Below are positions 8,345 through 16,658 of a DNA stretch of 64,000 nt, one piece after another. This DNA is from Dyadobacter sp. CY323. GTDB lineage: Bacteria > Bacteroidota > Bacteroidia > Cytophagales > Spirosomataceae. Location: positions 1-64,000 of the forward strand of contig NZ_JAJUXH010000016.1 of the NCBI RefSeq assembly GCF_021390245.1, given 5' to 3'. Made by a program: the position numbers and the translations under genes. The notes beneath the pieces are model-generated. The model was given only the letters and a program-made list of their open reading frames with translations, did not search any database and was not told where the DNA came from. Within the stretch, counting starts at the first letter, position 1, and each line of letters begins with the position of its first letter.

Positions 8345-8758
8345 TTGGCTATTAGCTATTAGCTATTAGCTTTTAGCTTTTTTGAGCGGATCTCGTAGTG
8401 TGACAGCTTATGCCGAACTTAAAGAATAATTTAATTAAAAAGCTAACGGCTATTAGCTTTTAGCTTTTTTGAGCGGATCTCGTAGTGTGACAGCTTATGC
8501 CGAACTTAAAGAATAATTTTAATTAAAAAGCTAACGGCTAAAAGCTTTTAGCTTTTTTGAGCAGATCTCGCAGTGTGACAGCTTATGCCGAACTTAAAGA
8601 ATAATTTTAATTAAAAAGCTAACGGCTATTAGCTATTAGCTATTAGCTTTTAGCTTTTTTGAGCGGATCTCGCAGTGTGACAGCTTATGCCGAACTTAAA
8701 GAATAATTTTAATTAAAAAGCTAACGGCTAAAAGCTAACAGCTAATAGCTAAAAACCA
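8345..8758. repeat. Four tandem ~88-nt repeats bounded by inverted heptamer arrays
   Basis: The whole gap between ald and the next gene is repetitive. Five heptamers TTRGCTW (8345-8379) open it and five heptamers of the form AGCTAAN/GGCTAAA (8719-8753) close it; the two sets are reverse complements. Between them a core starting GAGCRGATCTCG occurs at 8384, 8471, 8559 and 8661 (steps of 87, 88 and 102 nt). Each core (about 55 nt, including GTGTGACAGCTTATGCCG) is flanked by TTAGCTTTTAGCTTTTTT on the left and AAAAAGCTAACGGCTA on the right, so each unit can fold as a hairpin. The copies differ only by single bases, one T indel and the number of inter-copy heptamers. No unique spacers are present, so it is not CRISPR. 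Confidence 0.92.
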
Positions 8759-9163
8759 ATGATCAACAACAGCAACGAAAATGCCCTGATGGATGATGCC
8801 AACTCTCCCGAGTTGAATCAAAAATTGATGGGGAATATATCTCAGGATTTTGTGAAGGTCGCTGACCAGTTAAAGGAAGCTTCTTACCAGATCCGCAAAC
8901 GCGGCTTTTCGGATTATCCGGTTTTTGCCGTGACAAACAATGAACTTCAAATCGGTGCACTTCTCATTGATTCCCAGGAGTTAGCAAACTTATATTCGTA
9001 TCGCGCGTCGTTTTTGCAGGAATTCGTCGACCGTAAACTGGTAGGTGAGGAGTCGGTGGAAATGTTTACCGAGAACTATAAGAATGCAGACGAGTACTGC
9101 TGTCTTTTTGTATTGATCGGCGAATTCTCCGGATTTGTATTCGTGCCTTATCCCGAAGATTGA
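8759..9163 (+). CDS. Conserved hypothetical protein, 134 residues
   Basis: Not recognised. Soluble, acidic protein without signal peptide or membrane segment. The N-terminal third is polar (many N, D, E, S), followed by a helical segment DFVKVADQLKEASYQIRKRG, then a mixed alpha/beta region ending in LFVLIGEFSGFVFVPYPED. The composition and codon use look like the neighbours, so it is probably a real gene. The ATG at 8759 lies only 5 nt after the last repeat heptamer, which leaves no ordinary leader: its promoter must lie within the repeat region or it is read through from ald. No function is proposed. Confidence 0.7.
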   Translation: MINNSNENALMDDANSPELNQKLMGNISQDFVKVADQLKEASYQIRKRGFSDYPVFAVTNNELQIGALLIDSQELANLYSYRASFLQEFVDRKLVGEESVEMFTENYKNADEYCCLFVLIGEFSGFVFVPYPED

Positions 9164-9318
9164 TATCAATACTTCATTTCCGGGCCGTACACGAGGGAAA
9201 TGGATCAGATGCCGCAAAATAAACAATCATTATTCAATGGTTAGTGGCGAAGGAAGTTTAGTCAAAAAAGTATAGATTTATCAACAAAATATTGATAATC
9301 AGATTAAACTGCCCCTTT

Positions 9319-9753
9319 ATGGAAACTAAATTACTTTTAGAAAAAGAGTTGGAGCCTATTTTCCTTGAAAAATTCCCCCCTTTCTCAGACAGTGTTAAGG
9401 AATTTCTAGTCCAGTACGGCCCGTATTTCATTCTCATACTTTCCGTTTTCGGCCTTTTTGGTTTATTGACGGCATTTGGAATCGGCGGCGCAGCCATGGG
9501 AATGGGAGCGGTTTCGATCGGGATGGGATTCAATTTTTATGTCGGGGTCGTATTGATCGTCATCACCCTGATCATGTACCTGATGGCATTTACACCCCTC
9601 AGGGCACGCAAAAGATCAGGCTGGAACCTTTTGTATTATGCTTCGCTGATTAATGTGGTAACTCAATTGATCCAACTGAACATTATCGGAGCGTTAATCG
9701 GGGCATTAATCGGATTTTGGGTACTGTTTCAAATCCGTGGGAAATACATCTGA
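9319..9753 (+). CDS. Small integral membrane protein, 144 residues
   Basis: Start chosen at the ATG at 9319 (METKLLLEKELEPIFLEKFPPF); an upstream in-frame ATG at 9292 is possible but adds an unconvincing tail. An amphipathic N terminus is followed by about four membrane segments: YFILILSVFGLFGLLTAFGI, GFNFYVGVVLIVITLIMYLM, WNLLYYASLINVVTQLI and IGALIGALIGFWVLFQI, with the positive loop TPLRARKRSG between the second and third. A glycine/methionine-rich stretch (GIGGAAMGMGAVSIGMG) links the first two. It resembles conserved Bacteroidota inner-membrane proteins of unknown role. A terminator follows. Confidence 0.75.
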   Translation: METKLLLEKELEPIFLEKFPPFSDSVKEFLVQYGPYFILILSVFGLFGLLTAFGIGGAAMGMGAVSIGMGFNFYVGVVLIVITLIMYLMAFTPLRARKRSGWNLLYYASLINVVTQLIQLNIIGALIGALIGFWVLFQIRGKYI

Positions 9754-9781
9754 GATTGTCCTCAATCTCTTTGAAAGTGAA

Positions 9782-9808
9782 AGCGAGCGGTCATCCGCCC
9801 GCTTTTTT
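9782..9808 (+). terminator. Terminator after the small membrane protein
   Basis: AGCGAGCGG (9782-9790) pairs with CCGCCCGCT (9795-9803) with one A-C mismatch over a TCAT loop, then a T run. Confidence 0.75.
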
Positions 9809-9920
9809 ATTTTGCCGCTAATCCGTCAAATTGCGCTTTCTTACTTGTAACTTTATTTATGGGGGTTATACTTTGCATATTAGGCCCAGCCCGGAAGGGC
9901 CAACTCACCACCTACAACTT

Positions 9921-10835
9921 ATGAATATTATAGAAGTCAGGAATGTTACCAAGGAATACTCCAACCACGTTGCCCTGGACGATGTAAGCATTTCGATTCC
10001 CAAAGGGTGTATTTTCGGTTTACTTGGTCCGAATGGAGCTGGAAAAACGTCGCTGATCCGGATCATTAACCAGATCACCGGGCCGGACAAAGGTGAAATT
10101 CTTTTTGATGGGCAATTATTAAACCAAAGCCACATTTCCCGGATCGGTTACCTCCCGGAGGAAAGGGGACTTTATAAAAAAATGAAAGTCGGTGAGCAAC
10201 TTCTGTACCTCGCTCAGTTAAAAGGACTTTCGCAGAAGCAGGCCATGGAAAAGCTGAAAACCTGGTTTGTGAAATTCGATATCAAAACCTGGTGGGATAA
10301 AAGCGTATCCGACCTGTCGAAAGGAATGCAGCAAAAAGTACAGTTTGTCTCGACGGTACTTCACGAACCCGATCTCATCATTCTGGATGAACCTTTTTCC
10401 GGCTTTGATCCGATCAATGCCAACCTGATCCGCGACGAAATCCTGGAATTGAAACAAAAAGGAAGTACCATTATTTTCTCCACCCACCGAATGGAAACGG
10501 TGGAAGAACTTTGCGACTACATTGCATTGATCCATAAATCGAAAAAGGTGCTCGATGGCCCCAAAAAGCGGATCAAGGAACAGTTCAAAACGAACTCTTA
10601 TTTTGTAGAATATAAGGGGAATTTGAACGGGCTGGAAAACAACTACCAAATTTTGAGCGAAAAAGAACTGGAAGACGGTTACCGCCGAACAACCATTCAC
10701 CTGGACGAGAATACCAGCCCCAACGCGTTGTTATCTAGCCTGTTACCGACCGTTGAGATCCGGGCTTTTGGTGAGAACATCCCGAGTATGAGCGACATTT
10801 TTATGCGTTCGGTCAACGAAGTACCCGAAGCCTGA
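9921..10835 (+). CDS. ABC transporter ATP-binding protein (NatA-like)
   Basis: 304 residues from the ATG at 9921; an earlier in-frame start (9831) would add 30 residues unlike any ABC protein. It has Walker A GPNGAGKT (36-43), Q-loop region, signature LSKGMQQK, Walker B LIILDEPFSGFDP and the switch His in STHRME. The C-terminal ~80-residue extension is typical of NatA/Ytr-type exporters. It powers the permease encoded 32 nt downstream. The class includes Na+ exporters and exporters of undefined substrates, so the cargo is unknown. Confidence 0.9.
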   Translation: MNIIEVRNVTKEYSNHVALDDVSISIPKGCIFGLLGPNGAGKTSLIRIINQITGPDKGEILFDGQLLNQSHISRIGYLPEERGLYKKMKVGEQLLYLAQLKGLSQKQAMEKLKTWFVKFDIKTWWDKSVSDLSKGMQQKVQFVSTVLHEPDLIILDEPFSGFDPINANLIRDEILELKQKGSTIIFSTHRMETVEELCDYIALIHKSKKVLDGPKKRIKEQFKTNSYFVEYKGNLNGLENNYQILSEKELEDGYRRTTIHLDENTSPNALLSSLLPTVEIRAFGENIPSMSDIFMRSVNEVPEA

Positions 10836-10867
10836 CCAACCACTTCTCCCATTTAAACTTCTTCCAA

Positions 10868-12193
10868 ATGCGCAATATTTTTCTTGTTATAAAAAGAGAA
10901 TACCTGGTGAGGGTTAAGAAAAAGTCGTTTCTGATCATGACTTTACTTGCTCCATTGCTGTTTGTCGGTTTTTATGCCACCGTAATCTGGGTTGCCCTCG
11001 GTTCCGTCGATAAAAAAACCGTCCAGGTACTGGATGAAAGCGGCTTGTTCAAAAAAGAATTCAAAGATTCCGAAACCCTGAAATTCGTTTATGTGGATTC
11101 CAGCATCGATTCAGCCAAAGCGACATTTAAAGCCAGCGATGCCAATGCATTGGTTTTTATTCCAAAAAATGTGATCAGAGAACCGAAAGGTGTTCGGATT
11201 TATGCGGCAAAGAACGTCAGCATGGATTTGAAATCGGAGATAGAAAAGGTTATTGAGAAACAAATCGAAGACATTAAACTGTCGGAAGCCGGGATTACGC
11301 ATAAAATTCTGGAAGATTCGAGGGTGAATGTGAGCTCTGAAACAATCAGCCTGAGCGAGGAAGGTGAAAAAACGAGCAGCTCGGGTGCGGCAACCGTAAT
11401 CGGCGGGATCTGCGCATTCCTGATCTATATGTCCGTTTTTATATATGGTACCCAGGTCATGCGTGGAATTACTGAAGAAAAGACCAGTCGCATTGTGGAG
11501 GTGATTATTTCGTCCGTAAGACCATTTGAACTGATGCTCGGAAAGATCATTGGCGTCGCGCTCGTAGGTCTTACCCAATTTGTACTCTGGATCTTACTTA
11601 CAACCGCATTAACCAGCGCGACTTCGGCGGTTTTGAGTAGCCGGATGCCAAAGGATTCGCCGCAGATGCAGCAGGAAATGGACATGATACAGAAAGGTAT
11701 GCCTAACCAGAATATGCCCGGCGGCAATGTGGAAAATCCGGTGGCCGAAGTTCTCGGAGCTGTAAACAGTTTGAATATTCCGCTGATCCTGGGATGCTTT
11801 TTATTCTACTACCTGGGTGGCTACCTGCTTTACAGCGCACTTTTCGGCGCGGTAGGTGCGGCTGTTGATAACGATGCCGATACCCAGCAATTCATGCTGC
11901 CGATTACATTACCTATTATTTTTTCCTTTGTTTTTGCTCAATTCGTACTCCGCGATCCGGACGGTACACTCGCCTTCTGGACGTCCATGATCCCTTTTAC
12001 GTCGCCCATCATCATGATGGTCCGGATTCCTTTCGGCGTGCCGGCTTGGGAAATTGCTCTGTCGATGGTACTGCTGGTTTTAGGTTTTATGGGTACTACT
12101 TGGCTTGCAGCGCGGATCTACAGGGTTGGGATATTGATGTATGGAAAGAAAGTCACGTATAAAGAGCTGGCAAAATGGATATTCTACAAATGA
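10868..12193 (+). CDS. ABC-2 type transporter permease (NatB-like)
   Basis: 441 residues. A first transmembrane segment (about 21-45) is followed by an extracytoplasmic domain of ~130 residues, then a cluster of membrane segments beginning at IGGICAFLIYMSVFIYG, with the ITEEKTSRIVEVIISSVRPFELMLGKIIG coupling helix characteristic of ABC-2/NatB permeases. A methionine/glutamine-rich loop (MPKDSPQMQQEMDMIQKGMPNQNMPGG) between later membrane segments is distinctive. It forms the membrane half of the exporter with the preceding ATPase. Confidence 0.88.
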   Translation: MRNIFLVIKREYLVRVKKKSFLIMTLLAPLLFVGFYATVIWVALGSVDKKTVQVLDESGLFKKEFKDSETLKFVYVDSSIDSAKATFKASDANALVFIPKNVIREPKGVRIYAAKNVSMDLKSEIEKVIEKQIEDIKLSEAGITHKILEDSRVNVSSETISLSEEGEKTSSSGAATVIGGICAFLIYMSVFIYGTQVMRGITEEKTSRIVEVIISSVRPFELMLGKIIGVALVGLTQFVLWILLTTALTSATSAVLSSRMPKDSPQMQQEMDMIQKGMPNQNMPGGNVENPVAEVLGAVNSLNIPLILGCFLFYYLGGYLLYSALFGAVGAAVDNDADTQQFMLPITLPIIFSFVFAQFVLRDPDGTLAFWTSMIPFTSPIIMMVRIPFGVPAWEIALSMVLLVLGFMGTTWLAARIYRVGILMYGKKVTYKELAKWIFYK

Positions 12194-12224
12194 TCTCTTA
12201 ACACTTTTTAAGAGAGTGAAAACC

Positions 12225-12253
12225 TTGCCGTTGTGGTAAAATTGCTAATTTTG
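12225..12253 (+). promoter_or_regulatory. Promoter of the DUF2723 gene
   Basis: TTG (12225-12227), an 18-nt spacer and TAATTTTG (12246-12253), 81 nt upstream of the ATG. Confidence 0.6.
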
Positions 12254-12334
12254 CCGATCATTGATAAAACTGCCCGGTGAGAGCGACTATCTTCACGTTG
12301 TGCATTTAAACTTTTCAAATTTACTTTCTTTCAG

Positions 12335-15307
12335 ATGACCCGTTTCAACCGTTACAACAACCTTACGGGTTGGATTGTATTCGCAATAGCATTCGTCACC
12401 TACGCACTCACAGTTGAGCGAACAGCCAGTTTTTGGGATTGCGGCGAGTTTATTGCCTGTGCATTCAAGTTACAGGTTCCTCACCCACCCGGTGCACCTT
12501 TTTTCTTATTAATTGGCCGCCTTTTCTCCCTTTTGGCATTCGGTGATCTCACTAATGTAGCTTACTGGATCAACATGGTTTCCGTGCTGAGCAGCGCATT
12601 TACCATTCTTTTCCTGTTCTGGACGATCACGCTGCTTGTTCGCAAACTGATCTCAAAGACTGATTCCGAACTGACCCAGGGTGATATCATACTTTTAATG
12701 GGCGCGGGGATTGTCGGTTCACTTGCTTATACCTGGTCCGATTCCTTCTGGTTTTCCGCGGTTGAGGCCGAGGTTTACGGGATGTCATCGTTCTTTACCG
12801 CCATTGTGATCTGGGCTGTTTTTAAATGGGAGCGCGTCGAAGATCCTGCTGCTGAGAACCGCTGGCTGATCCTGATCGCCTACCTGGTGGGACTTTCCAT
12901 TGGCGTCCATTTGCTGAACCTGGTAACAATTCCTGCATTGGCGCTGGTTTATTATTTCAAAAAATACCCTAAGACAAGCGTTTTCGGAGGGATTCTTGCA
13001 TTTGTCGGTGGGCTCGTTGTTCTGGCGATCATTAATTCCGGTATTATTCCCGGGCTGCCAAGTGTTGCCGGGAAATTCGAGATCTTTTTTGTCAATTCGC
13101 TGGGCATGCCATATAAGTCCGGTGTGATTTTCTTCATTGTTATTTTCATCGGCGCGCTCATCTGGGGAATCCGTTATTCGCATCAGAAAGAGAAAGTTCT
13201 ATTAAATACCGGCCTGCTTTCGCTGGCATTTGTCCTGATAGGCTACGCAAGTTACCTGATGGTTTTAGTTCGTGCCGAGTACAATCCGCCCATTAATGAA
13301 AACAATCCGAATGATGTTCTGAGCTTCGTTTCATACCTGAAAAGAGAGCAGTACGGCAGCCGCCCGCTGCTTTACGGGCCCTCTTTTGTTTCAAGACCAA
13401 TCAGCCAGAAACGTGGTGCGCCGATGTACCGCAAGCAGGATGGCAAATATGCCATTTACGACTATCGTCCTGAATATGAGTACGAACCGGGAAGCAGCAT
13501 GTTGTTGCCAAGGATGTACAGTACCCAATCCGGGCACCCGCAGCTTTACCAGCAAATGACCGGACTTGCAGAGGGACAAAAGCCGACGATGGTCAACAAC
13601 CTGTCGTTTATGTTCAGGCATCAGATCGGGCACATGTACTGGAGATATTTTCTCTGGAATTTTGTGGGAAGAGAAAGTGATGAGGAAGGTGCGGGAAATA
13701 TGCTTCCCTGGAATGCCGGCAAGAAATATCCGGAGCCCATTGAGAACAACAAGGCGCATGATAACTTCTTTATGCTGCCGTTTTTACTGGGACTATTTGG
13801 CGTCGTGATCCTTTATTTCCGACAAAAACGCGACTTACTCGTGCTCGGGCTTTTGTTTCTTCTTACCGGAGTCGCATTGGTGGTTTACCTCAATTCACCG
13901 CCTACCGAGCCTCGCGAAAGGGATTACATTTATGTTGGGTCATTCTATATATTCTGTATCTGGATCGGTTATGGCGTGATCGCTATTGCTGACGCGATCA
14001 GTAAATTCATTCAGAATGCTACCACGCGTGCTGGCGTTGCAACTGCATTGGGGTTAGTTGTACCTGTCATTATGGGCGCCAAAGGTTGGGATAACCATAA
14101 TCGCAGCCATCGCTACCACTCTGTGGATTTTGCCAAAAACCTCTTGAACTCGTGCGCACCGAATGCGATCCTGTTTACCGGTGGGGATAACGATACGTTT
14201 CCATTATGGTACGTTCAGGAAGTGGAAGGTTTCCGTACCGATGTTCGTGTGTGTAACCTTAGCTTGCTGGGTACCGACTGGTATATCGATCAGATGAAAC
14301 GCAAAACATACCTGTCGGAAGCATTGCCGATTTCACTGGAAAAGGGCAATTATGCTTTTGGTAAAAACGATATTGTGCCTTTCTATGAGATTCCAAGTGT
14401 CAAAAACGGGATTAATCTGAAAGAATACCTTGGCCTTGTAAAACAGGAAAACAAAGCGATCCAGGTTCCGTTGACGAGTGGCGATATGACTTCCATTCTT
14501 CCTTCGTCGGTTTTGTTCCTGCCTGTGAATGCAGAAGCGGTTAAGAAAATGAATATCATTAAAAGCGACCTGCTTCCGTTTGTGAGTGATTCGATCAGCT
14601 GGACAATCGGGAAAGGTGATTTGTATAAATCGGACCTGATCATGCTGGATATCATCGCAACCAATGACTGGAAACGTCCGATCTATTTCTCATCTACATT
14701 AGGCGGGTCAAGCTATTTGAACCTCAAAGAATACATGCAGCTGGAAGGTTACGCATATCGGTTGTTGCCGGTAAAAGTACCAGGTGCGAGCGATGGCTAC
14801 GTGAATGCGGATGTGATGTACAACAACTTGATGACCAAAATGTTCTGGCGTGAACTGGATAATCCGAACACGTATTACGACAACACATATCTCGGCTCGC
14901 CGGTAGCTACTGCGCGTATTGCATTTTTAAGGTTAGCTGGCCAGCTGATTGCAGACGGCAGAAAAGACGAAGCCAAAAAAGCGATTGATAAGTCGCTGGC
15001 TACCATGCCGGACAAGAGCATTCCATACGATCAGTTTTCGGCAAACTTCATCGGGCCGTTATTCGACCTTGGAGAAACGAAACGTGGTTTGGAGATCGCT
15101 GAAACCATGGCAAACCGCGCCGACGAAGTGCTGACGTGGGCCAAAGAAAACGGCACAACAAAACGTCGTGACAGCAATGTGTACCTGTATATCCTGCAAA
15201 TCATTGTACAGGAATGCCGCGAAGCTAAACAGGAAGCAGCCGCTAAGAAATACGAGCTTGTATTCCAAAAACACCTCGCCGCTCTTAATATGTATGGCGG
15301 GCAGTAG
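12335..15307 (+). CDS. DUF2723 polytopic membrane protein (GT-C-like glycosyltransferase family)
   Basis: 990 residues. The N-terminal DUF2723 domain shows the family features ERTASFWDCGEFIACAFKLQVPHPPGAPFFLLIGRLFS (an acidic D-x-G-E pair in the first extracytoplasmic loop) and WSDSFWFSAVEAEVYGMSS. About a dozen membrane segments extend to about residue 570. A C-terminal soluble region contains LFTGGDNDTFPLWYVQEVEG and RTDVRVCNLSLLGTDWYIDQMKRK, then a TPR-like helical tail. Family members are related to protein O-mannosyltransferases and TMEM260 and are widespread in Bacteroidota. A role in extracytoplasmic protein glycosylation is likely but inferred. It has its own promoter and is followed by a long palindrome. 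Confidence 0.88.
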   Translation: MTRFNRYNNLTGWIVFAIAFVTYALTVERTASFWDCGEFIACAFKLQVPHPPGAPFFLLIGRLFSLLAFGDLTNVAYWINMVSVLSSAFTILFLFWTITLLVRKLISKTDSELTQGDIILLMGAGIVGSLAYTWSDSFWFSAVEAEVYGMSSFFTAIVIWAVFKWERVEDPAAENRWLILIAYLVGLSIGVHLLNLVTIPALALVYYFKKYPKTSVFGGILAFVGGLVVLAIINSGIIPGLPSVAGKFEIFFVNSLGMPYKSGVIFFIVIFIGALIWGIRYSHQKEKVLLNTGLLSLAFVLIGYASYLMVLVRAEYNPPINENNPNDVLSFVSYLKREQYGSRPLLYGPSFVSRPISQKRGAPMYRKQDGKYAIYDYRPEYEYEPGSSMLLPRMYSTQSGHPQLYQQMTGLAEGQKPTMVNNLSFMFRHQIGHMYWRYFLWNFVGRESDEEGAGNMLPWNAGKKYPEPIENNKAHDNFFMLPFLLGLFGVVILYFRQKRDLLVLGLLFLLTGVALVVYLNSPPTEPRERDYIYVGSFYIFCIWIGYGVIAIADAISKFIQNATTRAGVATALGLVVPVIMGAKGWDNHNRSHRYHSVDFAKNLLNSCAPNAILFTGGDNDTFPLWYVQEVEGFRTDVRVCNLSLLGTDWYIDQMKRKTYLSEALPISLEKGNYAFGKNDIVPFYEIPSVKNGINLKEYLGLVKQENKAIQVPLTSGDMTSILPSSVLFLPVNAEAVKKMNIIKSDLLPFVSDSISWTIGKGDLYKSDLIMLDIIATNDWKRPIYFSSTLGGSSYLNLKEYMQLEGYAYRLLPVKVPGASDGYVNADVMYNNLMTKMFWRELDNPNTYYDNTYLGSPVATARIAFLRLAGQLIADGRKDEAKKAIDKSLATMPDKSIPYDQFSANFIGPLFDLGETKRGLEIAETMANRADEVLTWAKENGTTKRRDSNVYLYILQIIVQECREAKQEAAAKKYELVFQKHLAALNMYGGQ

Positions 15308-15312
15308 CTCCC

Positions 15313-15362
15313 TTCGATTGCGCTCAGGGTGACAACGAATTGTCATTCTGAGCGCAGTCGAA
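15313..15362. terminator. 23-bp palindrome between convergent genes, likely bidirectional terminator
   Basis: TTCGATTGCGCTCAGGGTGACAA (15313-15335) pairs with 15340-15362 around the 4-nt loop CGAA, with only two or three mismatches. The sequence resembles the dispersed TTCGACTGCGCTCAG...TGACA palindromes seen between genes in many bacterial genomes. It separates two convergent genes and lacks a strong T run. Confidence 0.7.
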
Positions 15363-15373
15363 GAACGCTACTT

Positions 15374-16552
15374 CTAATCCATCTTTACCTTCACCCAAAC
15401 CAGCCGGTGGTCAGAACTTGACTCGCGTTTCTCGACAAGTTCGGCCATCGGCTCGTTTTTGGCTGGCCAGAATACCCCGCTATCCAGGACCTGAAACCCT
15501 TTTTTTGACGGTAACACATAATCCGCCCGCATTCTCCAGAAAGCGGTGTGATTTCTGCTGAATGCATTCGAGGCACTATGTTCCGCTCCGCCTTTGCTTG
15601 CCGGCGCCATGGAGCTGTTCACATTTGGATTGGCTAAAAGTGATTTGATCCCGGCCGAAATCGCATTGCCTTCGTCAGGTGAGGCATTCTGGTCGCCCAG
15701 TATTACAAAACGCGAACCTGCTCGCAAGCCGCCTTTTGCGCCTTTATCATCATAAATATATCCGGCCTTTCCCTCGTTGATGTAGTCATTCCAGAAACGG
15801 ATCTCGTCATGGTTACGTTTTCCATTGCGGTCTTCGGCGCCGTCGAAGCTCGGAGGCGTTGGGTGGCTGGCCAGAAAGTGGATCGTTTCGTTACCTACTT
15901 TTACAGGAATATCCCAATGCGATTTGGACGAAAGCGGAAACTGGTTCCAGGCGTCTGGCACGTACCAGTCACTTCCATCCGCTTTTTTAATCGTTAATGC
16001 ACCTGGCATGTCTTTCCATTTGAAATGCTGAAATGTGCGGACCTGCGCCGTTTCAATCGGGTACTTCGATAAAAGTACCATTCCGTATTGCCCCGGATAA
16101 TTGCCGAATCCCCATGCATCATTTCCATACTGGTCCATTTTTCCGTCGTTGTTCAAATCGTAGGGACTTGGCTGGCCGGTATTTACAGTTGAATAATAGT
16201 AATACGGGAAGTCAATGCCTTTCAATCCATCTGCATCTTCCTTCAAATAAGCTTTTACAAATTGCAGAACACCTGCATCAGGATCTTTGATGTAGTCAAA
16301 TTCATTGAGCAGGATCACATCCGGCCGAACCGTTTTAATAATCTTCGCGATATTTTTGATCTGCGCATTCTGGCCAGATGCAAGCTCTTTGACCAAAACC
16401 TGCTCCGAATTGCCGGGAGTGCCGCGAGGAAAGTAATTTTCAGCCTCCATACTCACGTTGTAAGTCGCGAATGTGAGCTCGGCAGGAGCGGGAGATTGGG
16501 CGAATAATGTGCCACAATTAAACATAAGGAAAGTAAGGATGACTTTTTTCAT
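15374..16552 (-). CDS. Exported endonuclease/exonuclease/phosphatase family protein
   Basis: 392 residues from the ATG at 16552; an upstream in-frame start at 16582 overlaps the -7 promoter box and is rejected. N-terminal signal peptide MKKVILTFLMFNCGTLFAQ. The EEP catalytic set is visible: TYNVSMEAEN, LLNEFDYI, the LASHPTPPSF region, LGDQNASPDEG and the terminal SSDHRLVWVKV. It would cleave phosphodiester or phosphomonoester bonds outside the cytoplasm. The large insert between the first and second halves is typical of secreted members annotated as 'endonuclease/exonuclease/phosphatase'. The substrate (DNA, lipid or phosphosugar) is undetermined. Confidence 0.87.
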   Translation of the reverse strand: MKKVILTFLMFNCGTLFAQSPAPAELTFATYNVSMEAENYFPRGTPGNSEQVLVKELASGQNAQIKNIAKIIKTVRPDVILLNEFDYIKDPDAGVLQFVKAYLKEDADGLKGIDFPYYYYSTVNTGQPSPYDLNNDGKMDQYGNDAWGFGNYPGQYGMVLLSKYPIETAQVRTFQHFKWKDMPGALTIKKADGSDWYVPDAWNQFPLSSKSHWDIPVKVGNETIHFLASHPTPPSFDGAEDRNGKRNHDEIRFWNDYINEGKAGYIYDDKGAKGGLRAGSRFVILGDQNASPDEGNAISAGIKSLLANPNVNSSMAPASKGGAEHSASNAFSRNHTAFWRMRADYVLPSKKGFQVLDSGVFWPAKNEPMAELVEKRESSSDHRLVWVKVKMD

Positions 16553-16579
16553 TGCATTGGGTTGATGACAATTGTTTGT

Positions 16580-16587
16580 CAAAAGTA
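16580..16587 (-). promoter_or_regulatory. -7 promoter box of the exported phosphatase gene
   Basis: TACTTTTG on the minus strand, 27 nt before the ATG at 16552. No TTG lies at the expected -33 distance. Confidence 0.5.
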
Positions 16588-16602
16588 CGGTTTGATCAAA
16601 CT

Positions 16603-16638
16603 AAAAAGAGCCACTTCAATGCAGAAATGGCTCTTTTT
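16603..16638 (-). terminator. Terminator of the grpE-dnaJ operon
   Basis: AAAAAGAGCCA (16603-16613) pairs with TGGCTCTTTTT (16628-16638). Read on the minus strand it is a GC-containing stem followed by a T run, 20 nt past the dnaJ stop. Confidence 0.85.
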
Positions 16639-16658
16639 GTATATTAAGTTTTTATTAA

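Noticed and set aside
8384..8740. CRISPR array or CRISPR-like leader
   Set aside because: Units are repeated throughout, without unique spacers; there are no cas genes.
12195..12214. Terminator after the ABC-2 permease
   Set aside because: CTCTTA/TAAGAG stem is only 6 bp and has no T run behind it.
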